Source: Acidimicrobiia bacterium
GTDB taxonomy: Bacteria > Actinomycetota > Acidimicrobiia > Acidimicrobiales > CAIXPF01
DNA: 64,000 nt
Direction: 5' to 3'
Assembly: GCA_947476745.1 (NCBI GenBank)
Contig: CANJRG010000001.1
Location: forward strand, 310,001-374,000
Below the pieces are notes generated by a model that saw nothing but the letters and a program-made list of their open reading frames with translations, had not been told where the DNA came from and did not search any database. Of the stretch, positions 1 to 8,233 are shown in pieces (positions within the stretch are counted from its first letter, which is position 1; each line of letters starts with the position of its first letter). A program made the translations under genes and the position numbers.

Positions 1-216
1 ATCGGCCAGGCGTCCCTGGTGCGCTCGAAGCAGTGGGTCGCCTACCTCGACGCCAAGGCCGATGCCGAGGCGAACGCCGCGGCCAAGGCCGCGGCCGAAG
101 CCGCCGAGAAGGCCAAGCAGGCCGCCGCTGCGGCTGCGGCGCCGGCGGCGGCGAACCCCCGGATCCCCGCACACCTGCTGGAGCGGGCCAAGAACCGCAA
201 AAAAGCCGAAGGCTGA
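1..216 (+). CDS. C-terminal end of an Ala-rich protein (partial)
   Basis: The reading frame is open from the window edge to a TGA at 214-216, so only the last 71 residues are visible. The visible part is a charged helix-prone stretch rich in Ala, Lys and Glu (about residues 19-48), then a short tail containing IPAHLLERAKNRKK. The Ala/Lys/Glu segment looks like a flexible linker or coiled coil, and the basic tail could contact nucleic acid or a partner protein. I do not recognise the family. A GTG at 19 could start a 65-residue protein, but the frame is also open before it, so truncation by the window edge is more likely. Confidence 0.55.
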   Translation: MGQASLVRSKQWVAYLDAKADAEANAAAKAAAEAAEKAKQAAAAAAAPAAANPRIPAHLLERAKNRKKAEG

Positions 217-291
217 GCAGACACAGCCGAAAGCTGAACGGACGCGGCACCGCCCCGTCGTCCGCGCAGGGTCGACGGGGCTGACCGCTGG

Positions 292-354
292 CCCGGGCAC
301 GGCCGCACCGCGGCCGACCCGGGCACGGCCGCACCGCGGCCGACCCGGGCTCGG
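292..354. repeat. 26-bp tandem repeat after the first gene
   Basis: Two perfect 26-bp units lie at 292-317 and 318-343, followed by a partial third copy. The unit begins CCCGGGCACGG. The repeats fill most of the space between the convergent genes ending at 216 and 360. They are GC-rich and self-complementary in places, so the transcript could fold and act as a terminator. Similar short tandem arrays occur at other gene borders here. Confidence 0.8.
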
Positions 355-359
355 AGCAC

Positions 360-2024
360 TCAGTCCAGCTGGAAGACCGTGGTCGTGCCACTGATCTCGT
401 TCGCGGCGAGCAACAGCGCCTTGCCGCCCGGGGCCACCCCGGCGGGGACGAACGCCAGTCCCTCGGGCGAGATGTCGCCCCCGTTGGTCGCCCACTGGAC
501 GAACTGCGGGGCGGTCGGCCGGCTGACGTCGAGCATGACCACGCCACCCGCCCGCTCCAGGCCGACGAAGGCGTACTGGCGGTTGCGATGGCGACCGACC
601 ACGACGCCCTCCGGCTCGGGGCCCTTGTCGTCGCTACGGCTGTCGTAGGGCGCCGTCGCCCAGGCCGGCGTGGTGGCGGAGGTGACCCACTGGGTGGGAT
701 CGGCGGTGTGGACGATCGCCTCGAACATCGAGCCGCTGTCCCAGATGAGCTTCCCCTGCAGATCCCGGATCGACAGCGACCGTCCGCCGAAGGATGCGAG
801 CGAGTCGTACAGCCCCGCCGCCGTGTGCGACGGCGCCACCGCGCTGACCTTGAGCCGGCCCAACGCGGCCTGGGCCTGGAGGGTCGCCGTGTCCCCGAAC
901 ACCCCGGGGTCCAGAGGAAGGTCCTTCACCCGGGCCTCGTCGGTGAAGCACCCCTGCCCTGCGACCTCGGCGTTGTCCATCCCGCTGTAGTAGGAGCGGG
1001 TGTCGCCCTCGTTGGCCATCAGCAGCAGCGGCTGGCCCCACGGTGCCGTCATCGAAGCGATGCCGTCGGGCATGTACATGCCGTGCACCGGCCAGACCTG
1101 CTGGTTGAAGGCCAAGTCCTTGTCGCTCGCATCGAACACCTCGCCGGTCGAGGCGTAGTCCTTGGTACCGAGCGGGAGGATGTCGATGACCTTCAACGAC
1201 GCCAGGTTGATCACCGCCATCGCGTCGTTCTCCTGCAGCGTGACGTAGGCCTTGTCACCCACGATGGTGGCCGACTCGGGCTCGAGGTCCTCGGCCACGG
1301 TCGATCCCGGCCAGGTGCCGACGCGAACGCCGGCGCCGATCAGCGCGGCGCGCTTCTGCTCGCTGTTGAACCGCCCGAAGGTGACCTGCTGTGCCCGCGT
1401 CCACCGGCCACGGTTGCGCACCGAGATCACGGTGACCGACCCCTCCGGGTTTTCGGCCTCCAGCGGATCGGTCGTCGGGGTCCGGCCGCCCTCGGTCACG
1501 CACCGGGGCTCACCCTCGTTGGCCACCACCGCGATGTCGCCCTTGGCGTTGAAGGTGACCGAGTCGGGCAGCACGCCGACCTCGACGCTCGAGCGCACCT
1601 CACCGGTGGCGACGTCGAAGAACACCGCCTTGCCCTTGTCCAGCACGGTCGCACCGCCCACCACCGCAACCCCGACCCCACCGGCGACGGCCACGCTCTG
1701 CACCGACGAACCGAACCCGCTCAGATCGAGCGTTCGGACCAGCGCCGGCGAAGCGGGGTCGGCCAACGACACGATGTCGACCCGGACCAGCACACCGTTG
1801 GTCACCAGCATCGACGCCGTGGTGGTGTCGAACGCCACGATCTCGGCCCCTGCCTCACCGGAGCCGGAGTTGTACGACGCCAGCACACTGAGTTGCGGCG
1901 GGGACGCTTCTGCAGCTGCGACGGTGTCCACCGGCGAAGCGTTCGCCCCGGCGAACGCCGGCACCGCTCCTGCGATCACGGCCCCGGCGACCACTGCCGT
2001 CAGCCACCGTTTGTTGTGTTTCAT
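360..2024 (-). CDS. secreted choice-of-anchor I family protein (beta-propeller-like)
   Basis: A 554-residue protein with an N-terminal signal peptide: basic MKHNKR, a hydrophobic stretch, then an AFA-type cleavage site near residue 27. The mature part has repeated blade-like segments (residues about 60-330: SVAVAGGVGVAVV, DSVTFNAKGDIAVVANEGEP, PESATIVGDKAYVTLQENDA) and a conserved C-terminal part with GPEPEGVVVG and SPEGLAFVP. This matches the choice-of-anchor I family of exported proteins, found with phosphatases and nucleases in secreted enzymes. No separate catalytic domain is visible. ATG 2022-2024 is preferred over the adjacent GTG (2025-2027) because GAGAGG lies about six bases upstream. 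The exact function is unknown; an extracellular or surface role is inferred. Confidence 0.8.
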   Translation of the reverse strand: MKHNKRWLTAVVAGAVIAGAVPAFAGANASPVDTVAAAEASPPQLSVLASYNSGSGEAGAEIVAFDTTTASMLVTNGVLVRVDIVSLADPASPALVRTLDLSGFGSSVQSVAVAGGVGVAVVGGATVLDKGKAVFFDVATGEVRSSVEVGVLPDSVTFNAKGDIAVVANEGEPRCVTEGGRTPTTDPLEAENPEGSVTVISVRNRGRWTRAQQVTFGRFNSEQKRAALIGAGVRVGTWPGSTVAEDLEPESATIVGDKAYVTLQENDAMAVINLASLKVIDILPLGTKDYASTGEVFDASDKDLAFNQQVWPVHGMYMPDGIASMTAPWGQPLLLMANEGDTRSYYSGMDNAEVAGQGCFTDEARVKDLPLDPGVFGDTATLQAQAALGRLKVSAVAPSHTAAGLYDSLASFGGRSLSIRDLQGKLIWDSGSMFEAIVHTADPTQWVTSATTPAWATAPYDSRSDDKGPEPEGVVVGRHRNRQYAFVGLERAGGVVMLDVSRPTAPQFVQWATNGGDISPEGLAFVPAGVAPGGKALLLAANEISGTTTVFQLD

Positions 2025-2161
2025 CACATGCCTCTCACTCGGTTAGGGGCCGAACCTTAAGAAGGCGACGCAAACAGGCCATGACATCGCGGCGTCCCCG
2101 GGACCAACACTGTGCGGCGTCTCGGCAAACGCCGTTCGGTGGGTGGTCGGGGCCGCCGAAG

Positions 2162-2175
2162 TGACCTTCGGCCCT
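2162..2175 (+). promoter_or_regulatory. DevR/DosR-type box upstream of the sensor kinase
   Basis: The sequence TGACCTTCGGCCCT closely matches GGACCTTTGGCCCT at 7523-7536, upstream of the universal stress protein. Both resemble the DosR palindrome, whose half-sites are GGGAC and GTCCC around a central AT-rich pair. It overlaps a perfect 12-bp palindrome GGCCCTAGGGCC (2170-2181). Being upstream of devS-devR, it suggests autoregulation. The resemblance is seen; binding is inferred. Confidence 0.5.
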
Positions 2176-2247
2176 AGGGCCCTGCCGGGTGGGGTTCCTA
2201 ACCTCGGTTACTGCACCAGCCGTCGGGAGAAGCCAGGAGGTGAGCCG

Positions 2248-2403
2248 ATGACCGCCCGGGCCAAGGCGCACCTGATGGCACACCTGACCGATCTGAGACT
2301 CGGCTCGAAGCAGTCGAGCGCCGGCGCCACGGAACCTGGTCGAGCCGACCAACGGACCGATGCGGCCGGAGCTTCCGGCGCACCGCGCTGCCGTCGTGCG
2401 TGA
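2248..2403 (+). CDS. possible 51-residue leader peptide before the kinase
   Basis: ATG 2248 has the best ribosome binding site in this area, AGGAGG at 2235-2240, seven bases upstream. The frame encodes 51 residues beginning MTARAKAHLMAHLTDLRL and stops at 2401-2403, inside the start region of the sensor kinase, which is in another frame and has no good site of its own. It may be a leader whose translation feeds the kinase by coupling. Alternatively a frameshift separates the true kinase N-terminus. The peptide matches nothing I recognise, and its composition after residue 20 is low-complexity. Confidence 0.35.
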   Translation: MTARAKAHLMAHLTDLRLGSKQSSAGATEPGRADQRTDAAGASGAPRCRRA

Positions 2404-3898
2404 GCGGCCATCGGGAACGGCCCCGACCATCCCGGCGCCGGACACCATCCCGCCGGTGGACGGCCTCCCCGCCACCGAGCGGAGCTGCGTCGCCGAAGCG
2501 GCCCGACCGGCTAGATCCGCTGCGGTCAGCGTCGCGGACCTGGCCAACCTGGTGGAATCCGCCCCGGACGGGTTACTCCTGGTCGACGCCCACGGCATCA
2601 TCCGCCATGCCAACCGCCAGATGGAGTCGCTGTTCGGTTACGACCCGGACGAGCTCGTGGGCCAGACGGTCGAGGTGTTGTTGCCCGAGCATCTGCGCAG
2701 CGTGCACCTGGTGCGTCGCGATCGTTACCGGGCTTCCCCGACGATCCGCACCATGGGCAGCGGGCTCGACCTGCGCGGCCGGCGTCGCGACGGCACGTCG
2801 ATCACGGTCGAGGTCAGCCTCAGCCCGATCGAGCACGACGGTGCGGCGGCGGTCGTCGCCGCCGTTCGCGACGTCTCCGCCCGGGTCGAGGCCGACGCCC
2901 ACGTCCGCCGCATAGAGCGGCTCGTCGACCGGGCCCACGAAGGGGTGTACCTGATCGACCCCGTCACAACCCGCTTCACCTACGTCAACGCCGGGGCTGC
3001 CGCCCAGAGCGGCTTCGGGCGTCGGGCACTGCTCTCGATGACCCCGCTGGAGCTGATGCCGGACATGGACGCGGCGATCCTGCAGCGGGTGCTCGAGAGG
3101 GTCGCCACCCGTGGGCGCCTGGTGCCGATCGTGACCCGCCTTCGCCGGGCCGACGGCGAGGATCTCCCGGTCGAGCTCCTCGTCGAACGGGACGAGTCGC
3201 CGGGCGGGGGCGTCGCCGTGGCGGCCTTGGTCCGTGACCTGTCGGAACGACGCCAGAGCGAGGAGATGCTTCACGAGGCCCGCGAGGAGCTCGCCCTTGT
3301 CGAGGATCGCGAACGCATCGCCCGCGATCTGCACGACCGCATCATCCAGCGGCTGTTCGCCATCGGCATGTCATTGCAGGCCTCAGGCGCCCAGGTCCCC
3401 GCGGGAACGGCGTTCGAGCGTCTCGGCCGCTCCATCGACGACATCGACGACACCATCAGCGAGATCCGGGCGGTGATCTTCGAGCTGCAACCGCCGACCC
3501 CGAGCGGGTCGCTGCGACGACAGCTGCTGACTGCGGTCCGTGAAACCCGCTCGATGCTCGGGTTCGAACCACACGCGGTGCTCAGCGGCCCGCTCGACAG
3601 CGTCGTCGGCCCGTCGCTGGCGGCGGAACTGCTCGCCGTCGTGGACGCCGGCCTGGCCAACGTCGCCGCCTACGCCAAACCGACTGCCGTCGAGGTCCGG
3701 GTAACCGCCGACCCGGCCGGCCTGCTGAGCCTCGAACTCGACGACGACGGGATGGGCATCTCCGAGTTGATCGAGCCTGGCCGCGACCTCGCCGAGTTCG
3801 CCGCCCGGGCCGAGCGGATCGGCGGCACCCTTCGTATCGAACGACAGGTCGGCCGGACCGGTACCCGCCTCACCTGGGAGGCCCCCCTCCAGCCGTGA
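2360..3898 (+). CDS. DevS/NarX-like PAS sensor histidine kinase
   Basis: A 512-residue cytoplasmic kinase without membrane segments. Two PAS domains (about 60-175 and 185-298) are followed by a HisKA_3 dimerisation domain with the phospho-acceptor His325 in ARDLHDRIIQRLF, and a C-terminal HATPase_c domain (about 405-510) with DDDGMGI. The N-box (VDAGLANVAAYAKP) is less conserved than usual. It should phosphorylate the DevR-like regulator encoded 196 bp downstream. The PAS domains suggest a redox, gas or small-ligand signal. ATG 2360 lacks a clear ribosome binding site; GTG 2396 is an alternative, and translation may be coupled to the upstream small frame. A DevR-type box lies about 190 bp upstream. 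Confidence 0.85.
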   Translation: MRPELPAHRAAVVRERPSGTAPTIPAPDTIPPVDGLPATERSCVAEAARPARSAAVSVADLANLVESAPDGLLLVDAHGIIRHANRQMESLFGYDPDELVGQTVEVLLPEHLRSVHLVRRDRYRASPTIRTMGSGLDLRGRRRDGTSITVEVSLSPIEHDGAAAVVAAVRDVSARVEADAHVRRIERLVDRAHEGVYLIDPVTTRFTYVNAGAAAQSGFGRRALLSMTPLELMPDMDAAILQRVLERVATRGRLVPIVTRLRRADGEDLPVELLVERDESPGGGVAVAALVRDLSERRQSEEMLHEAREELALVEDRERIARDLHDRIIQRLFAIGMSLQASGAQVPAGTAFERLGRSIDDIDDTISEIRAVIFELQPPTPSGSLRRQLLTAVRETRSMLGFEPHAVLSGPLDSVVGPSLAAELLAVVDAGLANVAAYAKPTAVEVRVTADPAGLLSLELDDDGMGISELIEPGRDLAEFAARAERIGGTLRIERQVGRTGTRLTWEAPLQP

Positions 3899-4094
3899 CC
3901 ATGCCGTTGCACGACCCGACCGACCGGACCGACCGAACCGCCCGGGCCGGGCCGGGCCCGGCCACCGACCCGGCGTGGCCGCATTCGCCTGTCGCCGGCG
4001 ACTCCGACAGAACCGACACCCGCGCCGTCGCCTCATGCATGTGCATGAGATTGCGGCCTCTACGATCTCCGAGATCGCTCACCTGGAGGCTTCC

Positions 4095-4748
4095 GTGATC
4101 CGTGTTTTCCTGCTCGATGACCATGAGGTGGTCCGCACCGGACTGCGCGAGCTGTTAGAAGCGTCCGGCGAGTTCACAGTGGTCGGTGAGGCCGGCACCG
4201 CCGAGGAGGCCTGTCGGCGCATCCCCGTCTGCCGTCCCGACGTCGCCGTGCTCGATGTGCGACTCCCCGACGGCAACGGGGTCGAGGTCTGCCGCGACGT
4301 CCGCAGCGCCAACCCCGAGATCGGCTGCCTGATGCTCACCAGCTTCAGCGACGACGAGGCCCTGTTCGACTCGATCATGGCCGGGGCCGCCGGGTACCTG
4401 CTCAAGCAGGTGCGCGGGGTCGACCTGGTGGACGCCGTCCGCAAGGTCTCCGAGGGCCAGTCGCTCATCGACCCCCAGGTCACCACCCGGGTGCTGGATC
4501 GCATCCGCCACCAGGACAGCGCCGATGAGACCACCGGCCGGCTCACCGATCAGGAACGACGCATCCTGGAACTGATCGGCGAAGGCATGACCAACCGCCA
4601 GATCGCCGAGCGTCTCTACCTCGCCGAGAAGACGGTCAAGAACTACGTGTCGAACCTCCTCGCCAAGCTCGGCATGTCGCGTCGAACCGAGGCCGCGGCC
4701 TATGCCGCTCGTCTCGACGAGCGCAAGATCCGGGCCTACGAGCGCTGA
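4095..4748 (+). CDS. devR: DevR/DosR-like NarL-family response regulator
   Basis: 217 residues, the same length as mycobacterial DosR. The receiver domain (1-120) has Asp8/Asp9, phospho-acceptor Asp54 in VLDVRLPDGNG and Lys104. The LuxR-type helix-turn-helix (about 150-210) contains LTDQERRILELIGEGMTNRQ and the recognition helix LAEKTVKNYVSNLLAKLGM, nearly the DosR sequence as I know it. The GTG start at 4095 is chosen because GGAGG (4085-4089) lies five bases upstream and the protein then begins directly with the receiver (MIRVFLLDDHEVV). The partner is the kinase at 2360. In mycobacteria DosR activates stress proteins and nitroreductases under hypoxia or NO; genes of both kinds lie within 4 kb here. 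Confidence 0.9.
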   Translation: MIRVFLLDDHEVVRTGLRELLEASGEFTVVGEAGTAEEACRRIPVCRPDVAVLDVRLPDGNGVEVCRDVRSANPEIGCLMLTSFSDDEALFDSIMAGAAGYLLKQVRGVDLVDAVRKVSEGQSLIDPQVTTRVLDRIRHQDSADETTGRLTDQERRILELIGEGMTNRQIAERLYLAEKTVKNYVSNLLAKLGMSRRTEAAAYAARLDERKIRAYER

Positions 4749-4769
4749 GGCACCCGCACCCCGACGGGG

Positions 4770-5570
4770 TCAGAGCAGCTCGCCCGCCTGGAACGCCCGC
4801 AGCGCCTCGCCCAGCCCGTTCTGGGCGATGTAGCGGTTGATGGTGCGCACCGAGGGCGACACATGGGCGATGGCGTCGATCTCCGCTCCCTGCAGGACCG
4901 CATTGCGAAAGCCCGCGAGCTCCTGGGTACGGTTGATGGACTGCTTCTGCAACGCCAGGATGTCCTTCGGCGTACGAGCGACCCGGGCCGCGTAGGCCGC
5001 TACGACCTCGTCGAGCTCCGCCGCCGGCACCGCCCGGTTGAACAGGCCCATCTCGGTGGCCTCCCGGCCGGAGATGATGGTGCCCGTCGGGAAGAAGATC
5101 TCCTTGGCCTTCTTCGGGCCCACGAACCAGGTCCAGAACGCCGACACGTAGCCCGCACCCAACGGCAGCTGCGGGGTGCCGACCTTGCAGTCCTCGCTGA
5201 CGAACCCGATGTCACAGATCGCCGCGAGCTGCGTTCCCCCGGCCAGACACACCCCGTGGACCTTGGCCACCACGGCGAGGCGCAGGTCCCAGATGGCCAG
5301 CCAGCCGTGCAGCGTGCGCTCGAGCCAGTCCCGGTCGCCGGTGACCCCGCCGTCGATCTGCACGCCCCCGCTGAGGTCGTAGCCGGCACTGAAACCCCGA
5401 CCGGCCCCGCACACCACCGCCACGTGCACGGCCGGGTCCGCAGCCGCCTCGCGCAGCGCAGCCAGCAGCTCGTCCTGGAGTTGGCTGGTGATGGCGTTGA
5501 GCTTCTCCGGGCGGTTGAGGGTCACCGTCGCGACCCGGTTCTCGACGGCGTACTCGACGGTCTCGGGCAT
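4770..5570 (-). CDS. enoyl-CoA hydratase/isomerase family protein
   Basis: A 266-residue crotonase-fold protein. The first oxyanion-hole segment is GAGRGFSAGYDLSG and the second VHGVCLAGGTQLAAICD. The usual catalytic Glu in the G-x-P-E position is Gln here (VGTPQLPLG), while the second Glu (AKEIFF) is kept. It may therefore not be a standard hydratase; crotonase-fold isomerases, thioesterases and hydrolases use other residues. ATG 5568-5570 is chosen; GTG 5582 would add four residues. The gene converges with devR, 21 bp away. The CoA substrate is unknown. Confidence 0.85.
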   Translation of the reverse strand: MPETVEYAVENRVATVTLNRPEKLNAITSQLQDELLAALREAAADPAVHVAVVCGAGRGFSAGYDLSGGVQIDGGVTGDRDWLERTLHGWLAIWDLRLAVVAKVHGVCLAGGTQLAAICDIGFVSEDCKVGTPQLPLGAGYVSAFWTWFVGPKKAKEIFFPTGTIISGREATEMGLFNRAVPAAELDEVVAAYAARVARTPKDILALQKQSINRTQELAGFRNAVLQGAEIDAIAHVSPSVRTINRYIAQNGLGEALRAFQAGELL

Positions 5571-5724
5571 GGGCGGAGACACTACAGCCGACGCTGCGCC
5601 CGGCGACCCGGAACGGCACCCGGATCAGCATCGGGTGCGGTCCCAGCCGGCGAGCTGGCCCGGCTGGTCGGGGCCGCCGATGCGATGGGTGGCGGTGAAC
5701 GCCCGCGCCGGTCAGACTGACGCC

Positions 5725-6366
5725 GTGCAGTTCGACCTCGATCAAGTGGATGCCCTTCTGTCGACCACCCGCGCCGTGCGCAAGCGGCTCGACTTCGACA
5801 AGCCCGTGCCCGACGACGTGTTGCTGGAGTGCCTGCAGCTCGCCGTACAGGCCCCGACCGGGTCGAACCGCCAGGGCTGGCGATGGCTGGTCGTGCGGGA
5901 CCAGGCCAAGAAGGACGCCCTGGCCGATCTGTACCTGCGCGCCGGTGGCGACTACCTGCGCACTGCCGCCGAAGAGGCTGAGTCGGGCAGCCAGACCGGC
6001 CGGGTGCTCGACTCGGCCAACTTCCTCGCCCAGAACATGGCGCGGGTCCCGGTCCTAGTGATCCCGATGATCATCGGCCGGGTCGACGGCACCACCAACG
6101 GGGCGGCGGGCCTGATGGGCTCGATCCTGCCGGCGGTGTGGAGCTTCCAGCTCGCCCTGCGCAGCCGCGGTCTCGGAACCTGCCTCACCACGCTGCACCT
6201 GCGGCTCGAGGAGGAGGCCGCCGAGCTGCTCGGTATCCCGCCCCACATGAGCCAGGCCGGTCTGCTGCCGGTCGCCTACACCAAGGGCACCGATTTCAAG
6301 CCCGCAGGCCGGCCGCCGGTGCAGGAGGTCACCTACCTCGACACCTACAAGAACCCGATCGCCTGA
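5725..6366 (+). CDS. nitroreductase-family FMN-dependent oxidoreductase
   Basis: A 213-residue protein. The N-terminal STTRAVRKRLDFDKPVPDDVL and QAPTGSNRQGWRWLVVRD are the FMN-phosphate binding signature of the nitroreductase fold, and LRSRGLGTCLTTLHLRLEEE is the conserved helix near the C-terminus. Such enzymes use NAD(P)H to reduce quinones, nitro compounds or other acceptors as homodimers. GTG 5725 is chosen because the protein then starts one helix before the FMN motif; ATG 5680 would add 15 residues without homology. It lies between the DevRS pair and the universal stress protein. Nitroreductases belong to the mycobacterial DosR regulon, so hypoxia or stress control is plausible, but I see no clear box directly upstream. 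Confidence 0.85.
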   Translation: MQFDLDQVDALLSTTRAVRKRLDFDKPVPDDVLLECLQLAVQAPTGSNRQGWRWLVVRDQAKKDALADLYLRAGGDYLRTAAEEAESGSQTGRVLDSANFLAQNMARVPVLVIPMIIGRVDGTTNGAAGLMGSILPAVWSFQLALRSRGLGTCLTTLHLRLEEEAAELLGIPPHMSQAGLLPVAYTKGTDFKPAGRPPVQEVTYLDTYKNPIA

Positions 6367-6439
6367 CCACCGCGACGGCTACCTTGCAGCGTCGAACGCC
6401 GGCATCCCGCCGGGCGTCCGACGAACGAGGAACCCAGCC

Positions 6440-6916
6440 ATGGCCGAACCGATTTGTGTCCTGCAGGAAACCGTCGAGATCAACGCGTCGCCGGAAGCGG
6501 TCTATGCGCTGGTGAGCGACATGGAGCGCCACGGCGACTGGAGCACCGAGAACTGCGGCGGCTACTGGCGCAAGGGTGCCGACGGGGTCCCCGGGACCGG
6601 CAAGGTCGGCGACCAGTTCGTCGGCGTCAACCGTAAGGGCGATCAGGAGTGGAAGGCCCCGGTGGAGATCGTCGAGGCCGACGCTCCGCGCACCTGGGCC
6701 TTCGTGACCGGCGGTGTCGCCATGAACATCGCCCTGTGGAAGTACATGGTCGAACCGGCGGGCGAGGGGACCCGGCTGACCGAGTACTACGAGCTGCGTA
6801 CCCTGCCGCCGACCATGGTCGACGGCGGGCAGGCCGCGATCGACGAGCGCATCGCCACCAACACCGAGTCGATGCAGGCCACGCTCGCCGGCATCAAGGC
6901 CGCAGCCGAGAGCTGA
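6440..6916 (+). CDS. SRPBCC-family (START-like) protein
   Basis: A 158-residue single-domain protein with the SRPBCC fold pattern: an N-terminal strand ETVEINASPEAVYALVSDMERHGDWS, the VGDQFVGVNRKGDQEW strands, and a C-terminal helix (QAAIDERIATNTESMQATLAGIKAAA). This fold binds hydrophobic ligands and includes polyketide cyclases and lipid-binding proteins; no catalytic residue can be assigned. The start ATG 6440 follows GAACGAGGAACCC. It is 73 bp downstream of the nitroreductase and could be cotranscribed with it. The ligand is unknown. Confidence 0.8.
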   Translation: MAEPICVLQETVEINASPEAVYALVSDMERHGDWSTENCGGYWRKGADGVPGTGKVGDQFVGVNRKGDQEWKAPVEIVEADAPRTWAFVTGGVAMNIALWKYMVEPAGEGTRLTEYYELRTLPPTMVDGGQAAIDERIATNTESMQATLAGIKAAAES

Positions 6917-6983
6917 GCGAACAGACCGGGACACCGCGGGTGGTTCGGGGCGCCCATGGCCCCGAGCCGGCCGCGGTGCCGCG

Positions 6984-7403
6984 TCAGCCCTGGCCCAGGC
7001 TGCGCAGGATCGCTGCGAGGTCGCGCATGATGACCAGCGGCAGGCCGGGCACCTCCTCGAGCAGCTGCGCGAACCGGTTGCCCTGCACCACCAGCACCTG
7101 CATCGGCGTCTTGGCCACCACGGTGGCCGTCCTCGGGCCGTGATCGAGCAGGCTGACCTCGCCGATGAGATGGCCGGCACCGACGGTGTCGACCTCGTTG
7201 CCGTCGACCACGACCGAGGCCTCACCGGAGATCAGCACGAAGGCTTCGTGACCCGCTTCCCCCTGCCGGCACAGGGTCCGGCCGGCCTCGATGTCGACCT
7301 CGTCGACGATGGCCGCCACCTGCTCGAGTTGCTTGTGGCTGCAGTTACGGAACAACCGGACGGCTCGTAGGTGATCGAGCTTCGCATCATGGTGCAACGC
7401 CAT
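6984..7403 (-). CDS. cyclic-nucleotide-binding domain protein
   Basis: A 139-residue protein that is almost only a cNMP-binding domain (residues about 15-125): LFRNCSHKQLEQVAAIVDEVDIEAG, then GEAGHEAFVLISGEASVV and the phosphate-binding cassette region HLIGEVSLLDHGPRTATVVA. No DNA-binding helix-turn-helix follows, so it is not a complete CRP/FNR regulator and probably binds cAMP or a similar ligand to control a partner. ATG 7401-7403 is strongly supported by GGGAGG six bases upstream; upstream codons of the same frame are not homologous. It is divergent from the universal stress protein and shares its 5-prime region, including a DevR-type box. Confidence 0.85.
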   Translation of the reverse strand: MALHHDAKLDHLRAVRLFRNCSHKQLEQVAAIVDEVDIEAGRTLCRQGEAGHEAFVLISGEASVVVDGNEVDTVGAGHLIGEVSLLDHGPRTATVVAKTPMQVLVVQGNRFAQLLEEVPGLPLVIMRDLAAILRSLGQG

Positions 7404-7522
7404 GGTTCCCTCCCTCGGGGCTGTACTGACCGAGACGCTACCTCGTCGTCGTCGTCGCCTCGGGCAAAGCCCTCCCCGTCGAAGCAAGGCGCGGCAATCC
7501 GGTCGACCGGCGTCGGGGTCGC

Positions 7523-7536
7523 GGACCTTTGGCCCT
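7523..7536 (+). promoter_or_regulatory. DevR/DosR-type box between cNMP-binding and stress-protein genes
   Basis: GGACCTTTGGCCCT is an imperfect palindrome of the DosR-box kind and shares GACCTT-GGCCCT with the site at 2162-2175. It lies 135-190 bp before the universal stress protein and 120 bp before the divergent cyclic-nucleotide-binding gene. USP genes are classic DosR targets. Binding is inferred. Confidence 0.5.
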
Positions 7537-7711
7537 GCTGACCCGGGTCCGTTGCCGGACAGCCTGAGGGGCGAACTGGTCGGCCGACCGGGCCACGCCC
7601 CGGCGGGGCAACGCCATCGGACCGCAGGATCCCCAAACCCCACGAGGAGCGACCCAGATCGCCGAACAGAACCAGCCGGCGACCGAGGACCCACGACGGC
7701 CCGGGGTAATC

Positions 7712-8152
7712 GTGGTCGGGGTGGACGGGTCGGACTTCGCCGATGTCGCGCTGCGCTGGGCGCTCGAGGAGGCCGCGCTGCGCCGGGCGACCGTCCGCGT
7801 CGTACATGCCTGGCAGTACCTGCCTATGGTGGCGGAGCCGATGGCGGCGCTGCCGACCACGCCGTTCGAGGATTCGGCCAAGGCCGCCGAGGCGGTGACG
7901 ACCGAGACGATCGCCCGGGTGACCGGCAACGCCGAACCGGCAGCGCCAATAGAGCTGCACGTCGTCGAGGGCCCCGCCGGCAGCGCCCTGCTCGACGCTG
8001 CGGCCGACGCCGAGCTGATCGTCGTCGGTGGCCGTGGCCGCGGGGGCTTTGCCGGCTTGCTGCTCGGATCGGTCAGCCAACAGGTGACCCACCACGCCCA
8101 CTGCCCGGTCGTGGTGCTCCCCCGGGGCGCCGAGCCCAAGGCGACGGCCTGA
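7712..8152 (+). CDS. universal stress protein (UspA family)
   Basis: A single Usp domain. VIVVGVDGSDFADVALRWALEEA is the first strand and helix; GGRGRGGFAGLLLGSVSQQV is the ATP-binding G-2x-G-9x-G-S motif; HHAHCPVVVLP is the last strand. The given start, GTG 7712, is the first conventional one, but it cuts into the first strand and has no ribosome binding site. The same frame runs upstream without stops to ATC 7658, which has GAGGAG (7644-7649) eight bases before it and would give a 164-residue protein starting IAEQNQPATED. Initiation at AUC, or a changed ATG, is therefore likely. A DevR-type box lies upstream; stress or hypoxia control is inferred. Confidence 0.88.
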   Translation: MVGVDGSDFADVALRWALEEAALRRATVRVVHAWQYLPMVAEPMAALPTTPFEDSAKAAEAVTTETIARVTGNAEPAAPIELHVVEGPAGSALLDAAADAELIVVGGRGRGGFAGLLLGSVSQQVTHHAHCPVVVLPRGAEPKATA

Positions 8153-8233
8153 CCCGGCTTCGGCCCGGGCCTTCCGGCGACTCCACGGTCGACCAGGCCG
8201 GTGGTGGAAACGATCGTCCGTAGCGACCCCGGC

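Noticed and set aside
3540-3580. A second tRNA T-arm (GGTTCGAACC-like)
   Set aside because: The motif is coding sequence of the sensor kinase (GFEPHA), and no cloverleaf can be built around it.
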